The translations under genes and the position numbers were made by a program. The notes beneath the pieces are model-generated. The model had not been told where the DNA came from. It saw only the letters and a list, made by a program, of their open reading frames with translations, and did not search any database. Shown here piece after piece: positions 1-7,212 of a stretch of 14,114 bases of DNA; positions within the stretch are counted from its first letter, which is position 1, and every line of letters begins with the position of its first letter. Source of the stretch: an uncultured Limnohabitans sp. (GTDB lineage Bacteria > Pseudomonadota > Gammaproteobacteria > Burkholderiales > Burkholderiaceae_C); NCBI RefSeq assembly GCF_937889215.1, contig NZ_CALBEX010000224.1, forward strand, positions 1 through 14,114. The letters are read 5' to 3'.

Positions 1-2
1 CG

Positions 3-827
3 ATTGCTCTGGAACCACGGCGTGCCGAGTTTTGGTCTTGGCGCTTTGCGCTTCATTTGCTGCTGGCCGATATGGCCTCCGCACAGCAAGACACGCAAGA
101 AATGCAGCGTCTTTTTGGCGCAGAAGAAGCCGATGTTTACCGCGCTGTTTTGCTCTACCGCACCGGACAGCCCTTGGTGGCCGTGCAAATGCTGAGCCGG
201 GCCGCCCGCTCGCCCAATTACCAAGACGCATCTTCACAAGACTGGCTGGGCTTTCACTTGGGCGAAGCACACCGCGTGGCTGGACAGCCTGCGCTGGCCA
301 TCGCCGTTTGGAGCGAACGGCTCAAGGTCAGCGGGCAGTCTCATCTGCTCAGGCTCTCACTGGCCGAGTTGCTCAATCAACAAGGCCGCTTCGTTCAGGC
401 CAAAGCCATGGCCATGAACCAGCGCGACTTGGGCAGCCTCACCGATGCGCTGCTCATGCAGGCCTTGCTGGCCAGTCGCGGCCTGAAAGACGCGGACGAA
501 ACCCGATTGGCGAGCCAGATGGCTGCACGTTTGAAGGCGCAAGCGCTGCGGCAAGAGTCACTGATCGAGCGGCCCAAATTGATTTACCAAATTGCCTATG
601 GTCAAGACATGACCGCGGGCTTGGCCCTGTCCATCGAAAATTGGCAGCTGCAAAAAGAGCCCCCCGATGCACTCCTGTTTGCGCAAGCTGCGCTTGCGCT
701 TGCGCAGCCCCGAGCGGCAGAGCCTGTGGTCGTCTGGGCAGAAAAAACGGGCTACACCGATCCCCAATTGGCGTCGCTCATCCGGCAACTCAAAGCGCAC
801 CCCCGTTGGTCGGAGCAGAGGTCATGA
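3..827 (+). CDS. TPR-like repeat protein, 3' part
   Basis: The reading frame is already open at the left edge, so the N-terminus lies outside the window; 274 residues are visible. An in-frame TTG at 57 and an ATG at 72 exist but are not convincing starts, because the frame reads sensibly upstream of both (EPRRAEFWSWRF). The visible part is almost wholly amphipathic helix rich in Ala, Leu and Gln, with helix pairs of about 34 residues such as AVLLYRTGQPLVAVQMLSRA and LRLSLAELLNQQGRFVQAKA. This is the look of a tetratricopeptide-type solenoid that mediates protein contacts. No catalytic motif or membrane segment is visible, and no signal peptide can be judged. Its stop overlaps the start of the next gene (ATGA), so the two are probably cotranslated and may act together. 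The TPR assignment rests on pattern only, and the role is unknown. Confidence 0.75.
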   Translation: MALEPRRAEFWSWRFALHLLLADMASAQQDTQEMQRLFGAEEADVYRAVLLYRTGQPLVAVQMLSRAARSPNYQDASSQDWLGFHLGEAHRVAGQPALAIAVWSERLKVSGQSHLLRLSLAELLNQQGRFVQAKAMAMNQRDLGSLTDALLMQALLASRGLKDADETRLASQMAARLKAQALRQESLIERPKLIYQIAYGQDMTAGLALSIENWQLQKEPPDALLFAQAALALAQPRAAEPVVVWAEKTGYTDPQLASLIRQLKAHPRWSEQRS

Positions 828-2008
828 ACGCGCGCTGGCCATATCTCGGCGGTCTTGCCTCACTGCGCCATGCGACCATGGCTTGCATGGTGTTTTGGGG
901 CCTGTTGTTCACAGGCAACTTGTGGGCCCACTCCAGCAGCAACAGTTACCTCACACTCAGCATGCCCTCTGAGCAACTGAGCTTGCGCGCGGACATTCAC
1001 TTGCGTGACCTTGACTTGATCTTTGATTTGGACGGCAACCGTGATGGCCAAGTCACCTGGCGCGAGACGGAGTCTCGTTTTGCTGAGTTGAACGCCTGGC
1101 TGGTGCAGGGCATTGCGCTGAGCGCCGCGGGCCAAAGCTGCCCTTTGGGTGAGGCTGACTTGAAAGCCAGCCAGCATGCCGACGGCCTGTATTTGAGTGC
1201 TGTATGGACACCTTTGTGTCCTGCTGCCTTGGGTTCGGCGGACCGCGCCAGCATGAAGCTGCGATATGACCTGATTTTTGCGCAGGACAATCTGCATCGG
1301 GGCCTGCTTCGGGTGGATTTTCCGGATTACCAAAGCAGTGCGCTGCTCAGCCCAGAGAGGCCAGAGGCCCAGGTCAGTGCCAGCGACAGCCGTCCTTTGC
1401 GCGTGTTCGGGCGGTATGTGTTGGAGGGGGTTTGGCACATTTGGATCGGCATCGACCACATCGTCTTTCTTCTGAGCCTGTTGGTGTTGGCGCCGCTGCA
1501 GTCCTCACGCCAGCGCGTCATGCACTGGCGTGCGGCCATGCAGGCTCGGCCCGTGGTGCGCGATGTGCTGGTCGTGGTCACCGCATTCACGCTGGCGCAC
1601 TCCATCACGCTGGGCCTGACCATCACCGGCTGGCTCACCCCGCCAGCCGATCTGGTGGAGCCAGCCATCGCCTTGTCCGTGGTGTTGGCTGCGCTGAACA
1701 ACCTGCTGGGTTTCAGTGCACTCAAGCGCTGGCGGTTGGCTTTTGTCTTTGGCCTTGTGCATGGCTTCGGCTTTGCCAGCGTGTTGCTGGATCTGGGCTT
1801 GCCCGCCAGCGCTTTGTTGGCTGCCCTGGGTGGTTTTAATGTGGGTGTGGAGCTGGGTCAACTGGCCATTGTGGCCGTCTTTTTACCCTTGGCCTGGGTG
1901 CTGCGTCATACCGCGTTTTACCGGTGGGTGGTGGTGTTCGGCGGTTCAGTGACCATCGTCGTTTTGGGCACATTTTGGACGCTTCAGCGCATGGGCTGGC
2001 TGGCGTGA
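824..2008 (+). CDS. HupE/UreJ-type membrane protein with EF-hand
   Basis: Encodes 394 residues from the ATG at 824, which overlaps the previous stop (ATGA). The frame is open far upstream, but that stretch is the shadow of the preceding gene. Residues 1-35 look like a signal peptide ending in NLWA before HSSS. Residues 36-195 form a soluble, presumably periplasmic domain with a canonical calcium-loop signature at 70-81 (DGNRDGQVTWRE: D70, N72, D74, G75, T78, E81). The C-terminal half has about six membrane segments, near 200-225, 247-268, 278-298, 303-323, 329-358 and 367-388. Family-type motifs are HIWIGIDHIVFLL (H205, D211, H212), FTLAHSITL (H259), FGLVHGFGFAS (H313) and NVGVELGQL (E343). 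HupE/UreJ relatives are linked to nickel or cobalt uptake for hydrogenase or urease, but no such enzyme is in view and this longer subfamily is poorly characterised. Family assignment is firm; metal transport is inferred. Confidence 0.85.
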   Translation: MNARWPYLGGLASLRHATMACMVFWGLLFTGNLWAHSSSNSYLTLSMPSEQLSLRADIHLRDLDLIFDLDGNRDGQVTWRETESRFAELNAWLVQGIALSAAGQSCPLGEADLKASQHADGLYLSAVWTPLCPAALGSADRASMKLRYDLIFAQDNLHRGLLRVDFPDYQSSALLSPERPEAQVSASDSRPLRVFGRYVLEGVWHIWIGIDHIVFLLSLLVLAPLQSSRQRVMHWRAAMQARPVVRDVLVVVTAFTLAHSITLGLTITGWLTPPADLVEPAIALSVVLAALNNLLGFSALKRWRLAFVFGLVHGFGFASVLLDLGLPASALLAALGGFNVGVELGQLAIVAVFLPLAWVLRHTAFYRWVVVFGGSVTIVVLGTFWTLQRMGWLA

Positions 2009-2018
2009 TGTGGAACCA

Positions 2019-2160
2019 GTGAGCGATGACTCACCCAGAAACAGAGTTTCAAGTCTCTGTGTGGGTTTCAGGCCATCGCCCCTGGCGATTCAAAATCGGC
2101 AGGGGTTGGTCAAGTGGACGCGACGAGAAAACCCTCTTGGTTTTCCGCACCGTTTTTTTT
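2019..2160 (+). terminator. Hairpin-rich 3' region with possible terminator
   Basis: Four short inverted repeats follow the stop of the HupE-like gene. They are GTGAG/CTCAC (2019-2034), ACAGAG/CTCTGT (2041-2060), ATCGCC/GGCGAT (2075-2089) and GAAAACC/GGTTTTC (2127-2145). The last is followed seven bases later by eight T (2153-2160), so rho-independent termination of the + transcript is possible. The T run is not directly at the stem, so the signal is imperfect. Its end overlaps the stop codon of the convergent Bug gene. Confidence 0.4.
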
Positions 2161-3127
2161 ATTCAATCCTGACGCCGGTCTCTTTGACCACTTTGCCCCA
2201 CTTGTCCAGTTCTGAGACCATGAGTTGAGACATGGCTTCGGGGGTGGACAGGCTCACTTCTACGCCCGCATCGAACATCGATTTTTTGGTTTCCGGCGTG
2301 TTCATGATCTTGGCAATTTCACTGTTTAAGCGGTTGACAATGTGGGCGGGTGTGCCCGCCGGTGCAAGCATGGCCAGCCAGATGGTGGCATCGTATCCGG
2401 GCACGCCTGCCTCTTGCATGGTCGGCACATTGGGCAGTTGGGGAATACGCTTTGAACCCGTGACAGCCAAGGCGTTCAGACGGCCATTGGGCACTTGTGC
2501 CAGTGCATTGGGCACACCTGCAAAGCTGCTTTCAACGACTCCCGCCACGAGGTCTGTGGCCGCCAAGTTGCTGCTCCGGTATGGCACATGCTTGAGTTGG
2601 GTGTTGGTCATGGAGGCAAAGAGGCCACCGATGAGGTGTTGTGCGCTGCCGTTGCCAGATGAAGCGAAATGAATCTTGTCAGGCTGTGACTTGGCCAGGG
2701 CAATAAACTCCTGCACATTTTTTGCAGGCACTTTGGGATTGGTGAGCAGTACATATGGTGAATCCACCAATTTCGTCACAGCCGTAAAACCTTTGATCGG
2801 GTCATAAGGCACATTTTTGTAAATCCAGGGACTGATCACATGCGTTGAGGACACGATCAGCAGCGTGTGACCGTCGGCAGCTGACTTGGCAACCATGTCG
2901 GAGCCGATCGTGGAGCCAGCACCCGGTTTGTTTTCGATGACCACAGCTTGCCCCAGGCTTTCGCCCAGCTTGACACCCAAGATGCGCGCCACCACATCGG
3001 TGAACCCACCAGGGCCAAAAGGGACCACGATTTTCACGGGTTTGGTGGGGTAAGTCTGTGCAAGGGAACTCCCGACAGACGCGTTAAACAGGGCTGCAGT
3101 GAAGACGACACTCAATAGCTTTTTCAT
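2159..3127 (-). CDS. Bug/TctC-family tripartite transporter binding protein
   Basis: Encodes 322 residues, the usual length for the family. Residues 1-24 are a clear Sec signal peptide (MKKLLSVVFTAALF, ending SSLAQ) for export to the periplasm. The mature start TYPTKPVKIVVPFGPGGFTDVVARIL is the hallmark of Bug (Bordetella uptake gene) proteins, which are extracytoplasmic solute receptors of TctABC-type transporters that usually bind small carboxylates. The later segments VIENKPGAGSTIGSDMVAKS and ATDLVAGVVE are also typical. The ATG at 3127 has an AAAGG ribosome site seven bases upstream, inside the last codons of the preceding hydrolase gene. The two genes are only three bases apart, so coupling is likely. 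No TctA or TctB membrane partner lies in the window; orphan Bug genes are common in Burkholderiales. The ligand cannot be predicted, though the neighbouring hydrolases suggest an ester or organic acid. Confidence 0.93.
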   Translation of the reverse strand: MKKLLSVVFTAALFNASVGSSLAQTYPTKPVKIVVPFGPGGFTDVVARILGVKLGESLGQAVVIENKPGAGSTIGSDMVAKSAADGHTLLIVSSTHVISPWIYKNVPYDPIKGFTAVTKLVDSPYVLLTNPKVPAKNVQEFIALAKSQPDKIHFASSGNGSAQHLIGGLFASMTNTQLKHVPYRSSNLAATDLVAGVVESSFAGVPNALAQVPNGRLNALAVTGSKRIPQLPNVPTMQEAGVPGYDATIWLAMLAPAGTPAHIVNRLNSEIAKIMNTPETKKSMFDAGVEVSLSTPEAMSQLMVSELDKWGKVVKETGVRIE

Positions 3128-3130
3128 GGT

Positions 3131-4045
3131 TTAACCTTTGTAGGATGGTTCGGGTTGGGAAAAGAAACTGTGCAAAATTTGATAAACCATCAAGTGGTTT
3201 TTTTGCTGGAAACTGGCGTGCGAGATGCCTTGCATGACGCTGAATTGCTTGTTGGTGGAGGGCAGCAACTTGAAGAAGTTCAGCAAGTCTTCCAGGCTGG
3301 CGATCCCGTCGTACTCACCCCTCATGAGGAGCGTAGCGGCCTTGATTTGGCTGGGATCTACCAGAGGTAGTTTCGAACACATGTCTACATAGGTGCCTGT
3401 TGGCATGGATGAGTCGAGCGTCAGAATCGCATCTGCAAAAGCGTCTTTGGTGGCTTCATCCGCACAGGCGGGATGGTCGCGGTTGAAGATGCTGTGTACA
3501 AAAGCGCGGTCGATGGGGCGGCTATTTTTCGCCAAAAACTCGGGCAGCTTTTTCTTCCTTTCGGCCAGTGTCGGACTGCCTTCGCCAGTCCAGACAAATG
3601 CGTCCAGCGCCAACTTGGCCACGCGTTCCGGATGTTTTTGTGCAAAAACGGCAGCCTTCAGTGCACCTGAAGAAATACCATAGACCAGCAGCTGTTTTGC
3701 ACCCGTGGTCTTGCGTATGTAATCGCTGCCAGCGGCCAGATCGTCGGCCCCATTGTTGATGTCGAAGTTGATCGTGCGGTGTTTGTCCGAGCGACCATAA
3801 CCTTCGTTGTCCATGCACCAAGTGTCAAAGCCGCGTTCGGCAAACCAGTCCATCACCGAAGAGTGCGGGCGGCCTGGGACGTGCAGGTCAAACGTGGGTT
3901 GTGATGCCATGGATGAGCCATGGACAAACAAAAGGGTGCCCGCTGGGGGGACGTGGGGGGATGCTGGCTTGTTCCATAAAAAGAGACGGATGTCCCCTTT
4001 TTGCGTCCAGTGCTCGTGGCCGCCAGACCATTGAACGGTCGTCAT
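3131..4045 (-). CDS. Alpha/beta hydrolase, paralog A
   Basis: Encodes 304 residues with no signal peptide, so it is probably cytoplasmic. The fold markers are in order: oxyanion-loop HG (LLFVHGSS, residues 38-45), nucleophile elbow GISSG with Ser125, acid Asp246 in MRGEYDGIAS, and His276 in QGISHASF. That is a complete Ser-Asp-His triad. A cap-like insert sits between residues 150 and 225. The ATG at 4045 is backed by a TAGGAG ribosome site nine bases upstream. The protein closely resembles its neighbour at 4140-5033, sharing VMD(W/Y)FA.RG(F/Y)D.W, EGYGRS, PTGTYVDMC and LLPSTNKQF/LPTKDKQF, so the pair arose by tandem duplication. It is the middle gene of an operon ending with a Bug binding protein. 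The reaction (ester, lactone or C-C hydrolysis) cannot be told from sequence alone. Confidence 0.9.
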   Translation of the reverse strand: MTTVQWSGGHEHWTQKGDIRLFLWNKPASPHVPPAGTLLFVHGSSMASQPTFDLHVPGRPHSSVMDWFAERGFDTWCMDNEGYGRSDKHRTINFDINNGADDLAAGSDYIRKTTGAKQLLVYGISSGALKAAVFAQKHPERVAKLALDAFVWTGEGSPTLAERKKKLPEFLAKNSRPIDRAFVHSIFNRDHPACADEATKDAFADAILTLDSSMPTGTYVDMCSKLPLVDPSQIKAATLLMRGEYDGIASLEDLLNFFKLLPSTNKQFSVMQGISHASFQQKNHLMVYQILHSFFSQPEPSYKG

Positions 4046-4054
4046 GTCGTTTGT

Positions 4055-4060
4055 CTCCTA
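4055..4060 (-). promoter_or_regulatory. Ribosome binding site of hydrolase A
   Basis: On the - strand this reads TAGGAG, nine bases before the ATG at 4045. It supports that start and suggests independent translation rather than coupling to the upstream paralog. Confidence 0.6.
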
Positions 4061-4098
4061 AGTTGTGAACGGCCTCTAGTCGGGCCTTGGTGCATCTG

Positions 4099-4122
4099 CG
4101 CTGCAGACCTTGGGCTGCAGCG
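4099..4122. repeat. Intercistronic inverted repeat between the hydrolases
   Basis: A perfect 8-bp inverted repeat CGCTGCAG/CTGCAGCG has an 8-base loop and lies in the 94-base gap between the two hydrolase genes. On the coding (-) strand no T run follows, so it is not a standard terminator. It could set mRNA stability or tune the relative expression of the two paralogs, or be chance. Confidence 0.45.
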
Positions 4123-4139
4123 GGTGGGTTTCAAAAGGT

Positions 4140-5033
4140 TTACAGAGGGGCTTTTAGAAAGTTCTCCAGTGCAAAGTGGAATTTGTTGCGGGCTACGCCC
4201 ATCATGGGGTTATGGGCAATGCCAGAAAGAACCACAAATTGTTTGTCTTTGGTGGGCAAGCGTGCAAAGAAGTCCAGCAAATCGGGTTCGGCGGCAATCC
4301 CATCGAACTCCCCCCGGATCAACAAGGTGGGGCAAGGGATCGCTTCAGGCTTGGCCAAGGGCAAGTTGGCACACATGTCCACATAAGTGCCGGTAGGCAC
4401 TTCGCTGACCAGCGGCAGTTCTGCGGCCGCAATGGCTTTGGGCACAGTGTCTTCGCTGGAGCCGGGTTTGTCGCGGTTGAACATGCCTTCATAAAAGGCC
4501 AAATCCACTTTGCGGCGTGGGCTGGCGCTGTACTCAGGTAATTTTTTTCGACGCTGTTCGAGCGTAGGGGAGCCCGCGCCTGTGTAGACGAGTGCCGACA
4601 ATCCCAGTCGTGCCACGGTGTGCGGGTGCGCTTCTGTATAGAGGCATGCACGCAAAGCGCCAGAGGATGAGCCGAAGATGTTGAGAGTTTTTGCGCCGGT
4701 CTCTTGCAAGATGAAGGGCACCACAGCGGCCAAATCCAAGGCGCCTGTGCTGACATCGCTGTTGCCCCGGCCAGACCAGCTGGAGCGGCCGTAGCCCTCA
4801 TGGTCTACGGTCCAGACGTCATAGCCACGGGCTGCAAAGTAATCCATGACCGAATAGTCCTGACCTCCGGGTACTTGCAGGTCATAGGTGTTGCGTCCTG
4901 AAACCGTGGAGCCATGGACCAGCAACAAAACGGGCTTGGCCACCTCTTCGGCTTGCGGGGGGGTGGCGCGTTTGCGGTAAACGTACAGGCGAACTTCTTC
5001 GCGGGGAACAAAATAGTCTTGACTCCAGATCAC
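4140..5033 (-). CDS. Alpha/beta hydrolase, paralog B (GTG start)
   Basis: Encodes 297 residues if the GTG at 5033 is used. The fold markers mirror paralog A: LLLVHGST (residues 36-43), nucleophile Ser123 in GSSSG, Asp244 in IRGEFDGIAA and His274 in SGIAHNPM. The triad is therefore complete. No export signal is seen. The codons just upstream of the GTG read Ser-Thr-Thr, and with the GTG they give STTV, followed by IWS; paralog A begins MTTVQWS. The homology thus runs past the chosen start, and the codon matching paralog A's ATG is AGT here. No in-frame ATG precedes it, so GTG is the best remaining start, with a weak AAGG about ten bases upstream. It is the first gene of the operon and is transcribed away from the LysR gene, whose product probably controls it. 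The substrate is unknown. Confidence 0.88.
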   Translation of the reverse strand: MIWSQDYFVPREEVRLYVYRKRATPPQAEEVAKPVLLLVHGSTVSGRNTYDLQVPGGQDYSVMDYFAARGYDVWTVDHEGYGRSSWSGRGNSDVSTGALDLAAVVPFILQETGAKTLNIFGSSSGALRACLYTEAHPHTVARLGLSALVYTGAGSPTLEQRRKKLPEYSASPRRKVDLAFYEGMFNRDKPGSSEDTVPKAIAAAELPLVSEVPTGTYVDMCANLPLAKPEAIPCPTLLIRGEFDGIAAEPDLLDFFARLPTKDKQFVVLSGIAHNPMMGVARNKFHFALENFLKAPL

Positions 5034-5100
5034 GGTGGTACTGCCTTGGGTGATGGTTAAAAAAGCAACTTGGAAAGAGACGAGCCACTCGATCCTGCCA

Positions 5101-5130
5101 AATCACAGAGATGACTATACTTTTGTGATT
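5101..5130. promoter_or_regulatory. Candidate LysR operator
   Basis: A perfect inverted repeat AATCACA-N16-TGTGATT lies midway between the divergent hydrolase operon and the LysR gene. One arm falls in the spacer of the putative operon promoter and the other just beyond its -10. LysR-type regulators commonly bind such imperfect dyads in the divergent gap, so this is a good operator candidate. Binding is inferred only. Confidence 0.5.
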
Positions 5131-5142
5131 CTGGCCATGGAA
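5114..5142 (-). promoter_or_regulatory. Putative promoter of the hydrolase-Bug operon
   Basis: On the - strand a -35-like TTCCAT (5137-5142) and a -10 TATAGT (5114-5119, five of six to consensus) are separated by 17 bases. The -35 is poor, as expected for an activator-dependent promoter. The AATCACA/TGTGATT dyad overlaps it. Confidence 0.4.
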
Positions 5143-5180
5143 GGGCTTTTCGTGAATACATTGTTTACAGGCGCGAACCG

Positions 5181-6098
5181 ATGCGCGACCTGAATGCCTT
5201 GGCCACATTCGTGGCGGTCGTTAAGGCCAACAGTTTTACTTTGGCTGCCGATCATTGCGGCATCTCCAAAGCACTGGTGACCCGTCATATCCAAGATTTA
5301 GAGGTTTCGCTGGGCGTCAAGCTGCTCAACCGCAGCACACGCAAGATTGGCCTGACTCAGGCTGGTGAGCGCTTCTATGACCGCTGTACCCGCATCGTGG
5401 CGGAGGCCGATCAGGCTGTTCGGGATGTTGAAGAGTTGTCGCGTGGATCGCATGGCCTTATTCGCATCAGTACGGCCATCACTTTCGGGCGGATGCATCT
5501 GTTGCCTGCGGTGAACGATTTTTTGGTGCTCAATCCGTCCATTCAAATCGAGGTCACCTTGTCTGAGCGTTTTGCGGACCTGATTTCTGGCAACGCGGAC
5601 CTGGTGGTTCGCTTGGCCGAGGAGCCGCGCTTGAGCAATTTGGTGGCGCGGCGCCTCGCGCCTGCACGTTGGATGGTGGTGGCTTCGCCGGACTACATCA
5701 GCCGACACGGCGTGCCGCTTTCGCCGCGCGACTTGCTGGAATTCAATTGCCTGGTTTATGACCGACCCAAGGGGGGGGACTGGCGGTTCAAAGGCCGGGA
5801 GGGTGACCAAAGCATCAAGGTTTCGGGAAATTTGCGCTCGAATGTCGCCGAAGGCTTGTTGGATGCGGCCATTTCAGGCTTGGGTATCGCGGCCTTGCCG
5901 TCGTTTGCTGTCTCGCCTTATCTGGTCTCAGGCCAGTTGGTCGAGTTGCTCAGCGATTACACATTACCAGAGAGCACCTTGTATGCCGTGTTTTTGCCGG
6001 ATCGAAGATTGCCAGAAAGAATTCGAACTTTTGTGCAGTTTTTGGCCGACCGATTTTCATCGGAGGATTATTGGAAAACAGGAAGAATGCCTGTTTGA
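5181..6098 (+). CDS. LysR-family transcriptional regulator
   Basis: Encodes 305 residues, the standard length. Residues 1-60 form the winged helix-turn-helix (MRDLNALATFVAVVKANSFT, then ADHCGISKALVTRHIQDLE, and the wing LNRSTRKIGLTQAGERFY). Residues about 90-290 form the effector-binding domain, with typical segments RISTAITFGRMHLLPAVNDF, ERFADLISGNADLVVRL, GNLRSNVAEGLLDAAISGLG and IAALPSFAV. The pattern is closest to the large group that acts on aromatic or aliphatic acid genes; the inducer cannot be inferred. It is read divergently from the hydrolase-Bug operon across a 147-base gap with a dyad, so local control of that operon, and of itself, is the natural inference. The short frame upstream of the ATG carries no better start. 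It is convergent with the TauD-type gene. Confidence 0.93.
   Translation: MRDLNALATFVAVVKANSFTLAADHCGISKALVTRHIQDLEVSLGVKLLNRSTRKIGLTQAGERFYDRCTRIVAEADQAVRDVEELSRGSHGLIRISTAITFGRMHLLPAVNDFLVLNPSIQIEVTLSERFADLISGNADLVVRLAEEPRLSNLVARRLAPARWMVVASPDYISRHGVPLSPRDLLEFNCLVYDRPKGGDWRFKGREGDQSIKVSGNLRSNVAEGLLDAAISGLGIAALPSFAVSPYLVSGQLVELLSDYTLPESTLYAVFLPDRRLPERIRTFVQFLADRFSSEDYWKTGRMPV
6076..6096. terminator. Possible weak bidirectional terminator
   Basis: A 7-bp inverted repeat AAACAGG/CCTGTTT with a 7-base loop overlaps the LysR stop codon. It lies between the convergent LysR and TauD-type genes. On the - strand the stem runs into TTTT; on the + strand the U tract is only part of the stem. It may end the - strand transcript. 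Confidence 0.35.
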
Positions 6099-6128
6099 TG
6101 TCCCGGTTTTGAAAGCTGTGGCTTCACT

Positions 6129-7103
6129 TCACGGCCGAGGAAAACCATTGCGCCCGGGAAACTCAGGCGCAAGCGTTCTGGCATTGGGCATTTTTAACCA
6201 AAGCCTGAGCATTCGGCGGCGATGGGCCAAGTCCTCATGGTCTTCAAAATCGGTGCGTGAATGCAGCACCGCATAGTTGTTGGCAAATTGCAGATCACCC
6301 GGCTCCATCAACATGTCGACCCGAATGTCGGGCAAATGCATGATGCGGTCAAAACAGTCCAAAGCCTCGGTGTCGACCTTGGACAAGGGCACACCTTTGA
6401 TGCTGCAGCCCAGTTCCAGATACTGACGCAAGTAGCGGCAGCTCAATTTGCCCTGGTGGTAGCTGAAAATCGGCGACAGACTGGGCTCAGGCTCACACAG
6501 GTGTTCAAAATAAAACAACCGGTAGAACAGGCCCAAATATTCCGGGTGCTTTTCTAAGATTTCGTTGTAAATACGGGCCACGCTGACCAAGCTGCTCACG
6601 CCGCCTCGCTTCGCTTTGCGCACACACAGCAGACCGACGACATCGGACGGGTCGGAGTGATACGGCAAATAGAGGTTGGTTTGATAAACACGTGTGCGAA
6701 TGTCTTGGGGGTCGCCCACCGCCATCACTTCGCCCAACAAATCACCCCTCGGGTTTTGACACACAGGCAGGCCCAGATGCAATCCAAGGCCGTAGTAAAC
6801 CGCATTCAATTCTTCTTCACTGTAGCGATCGACAGGCAAGCCCCGCCACAGCGCAAACCCTCTGCCGTTTTCGAGGACCTCGGCCAAGTCCTCCAGTAAT
6901 TGGCTCAAAGCGTGACCGATTGGAAAGTCGTCGCGGGTGAAATCGGGAAACCGCAGGCCTCTATTTTTGAGTGAGGCCAGTGCGTCATCCAGCGCTTGAA
7001 TTTGTGACGGATCGAGCTGGTGTATCCAGCTTGTATCGTTTTGGATATCTTTGCCCGTCCAGGCCGCTGGGCCAGTGACGGCTTGTTTCAGCACGATGCT
7101 CAT
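6129..7103 (-). CDS. TauD/TfdA-family Fe(II)/2-oxoglutarate dioxygenase
   Basis: Encodes 324 residues. The iron facial triad is visible: H149 and D151 in YLPYHSDPSD, and H281 in NNYAVLHSRTDFED. A basic cluster HRRRMLRLWLK (295-304) supplies the arginine that usually holds 2-oxoglutarate. The fragments NGRGFALWRGLP and MEPGDLQFANNYAVLHSR are typical of the TauD fold. Such enzymes hydroxylate small organic acids, sulfonates or other substrates; the substrate here is not recognisable, and no sulfonate or phosphonate genes flank it. The ATG at 7103 has an AAAAGG ribosome site six bases upstream. It lies downstream of the DODA-type gene on the same strand, 216 bases away, with a tetranucleotide array in that gap. 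It is convergent with the LysR gene. Membership in the family is firm. Confidence 0.85.
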   Translation of the reverse strand: MSIVLKQAVTGPAAWTGKDIQNDTSWIHQLDPSQIQALDDALASLKNRGLRFPDFTRDDFPIGHALSQLLEDLAEVLENGRGFALWRGLPVDRYSEEELNAVYYGLGLHLGLPVCQNPRGDLLGEVMAVGDPQDIRTRVYQTNLYLPYHSDPSDVVGLLCVRKAKRGGVSSLVSVARIYNEILEKHPEYLGLFYRLFYFEHLCEPEPSLSPIFSYHQGKLSCRYLRQYLELGCSIKGVPLSKVDTEALDCFDRIMHLPDIRVDMLMEPGDLQFANNYAVLHSRTDFEDHEDLAHRRRMLRLWLKMPNARTLAPEFPGRNGFPRP

Positions 7104-7212
7104 GGGTGACCTTTTGTCTGAAGGTGTTCGATGGAAATTGTTGACCGTACTTTAATCTGCTTTCAGCAGCCAGCCGGACCCGTTGTCACTTCAAGGCATC
7201 TGGCAGGTTCGT

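Noticed and set aside
32..823. Long N-terminal extension of the HupE-like frame, giving a 658-residue product
   Set aside because: The region is already the coding sequence of the TPR-like protein in another frame. The extension is Arg/Ala-rich with no family character, and the ATG at 824 precedes a good signal peptide.
2010..2228. Possible small + strand gene of 72 codons after the HupE-like gene
   Set aside because: It has no ribosome site, reads through the hairpin region and T run, and overlaps the end of the Bug gene antisense.
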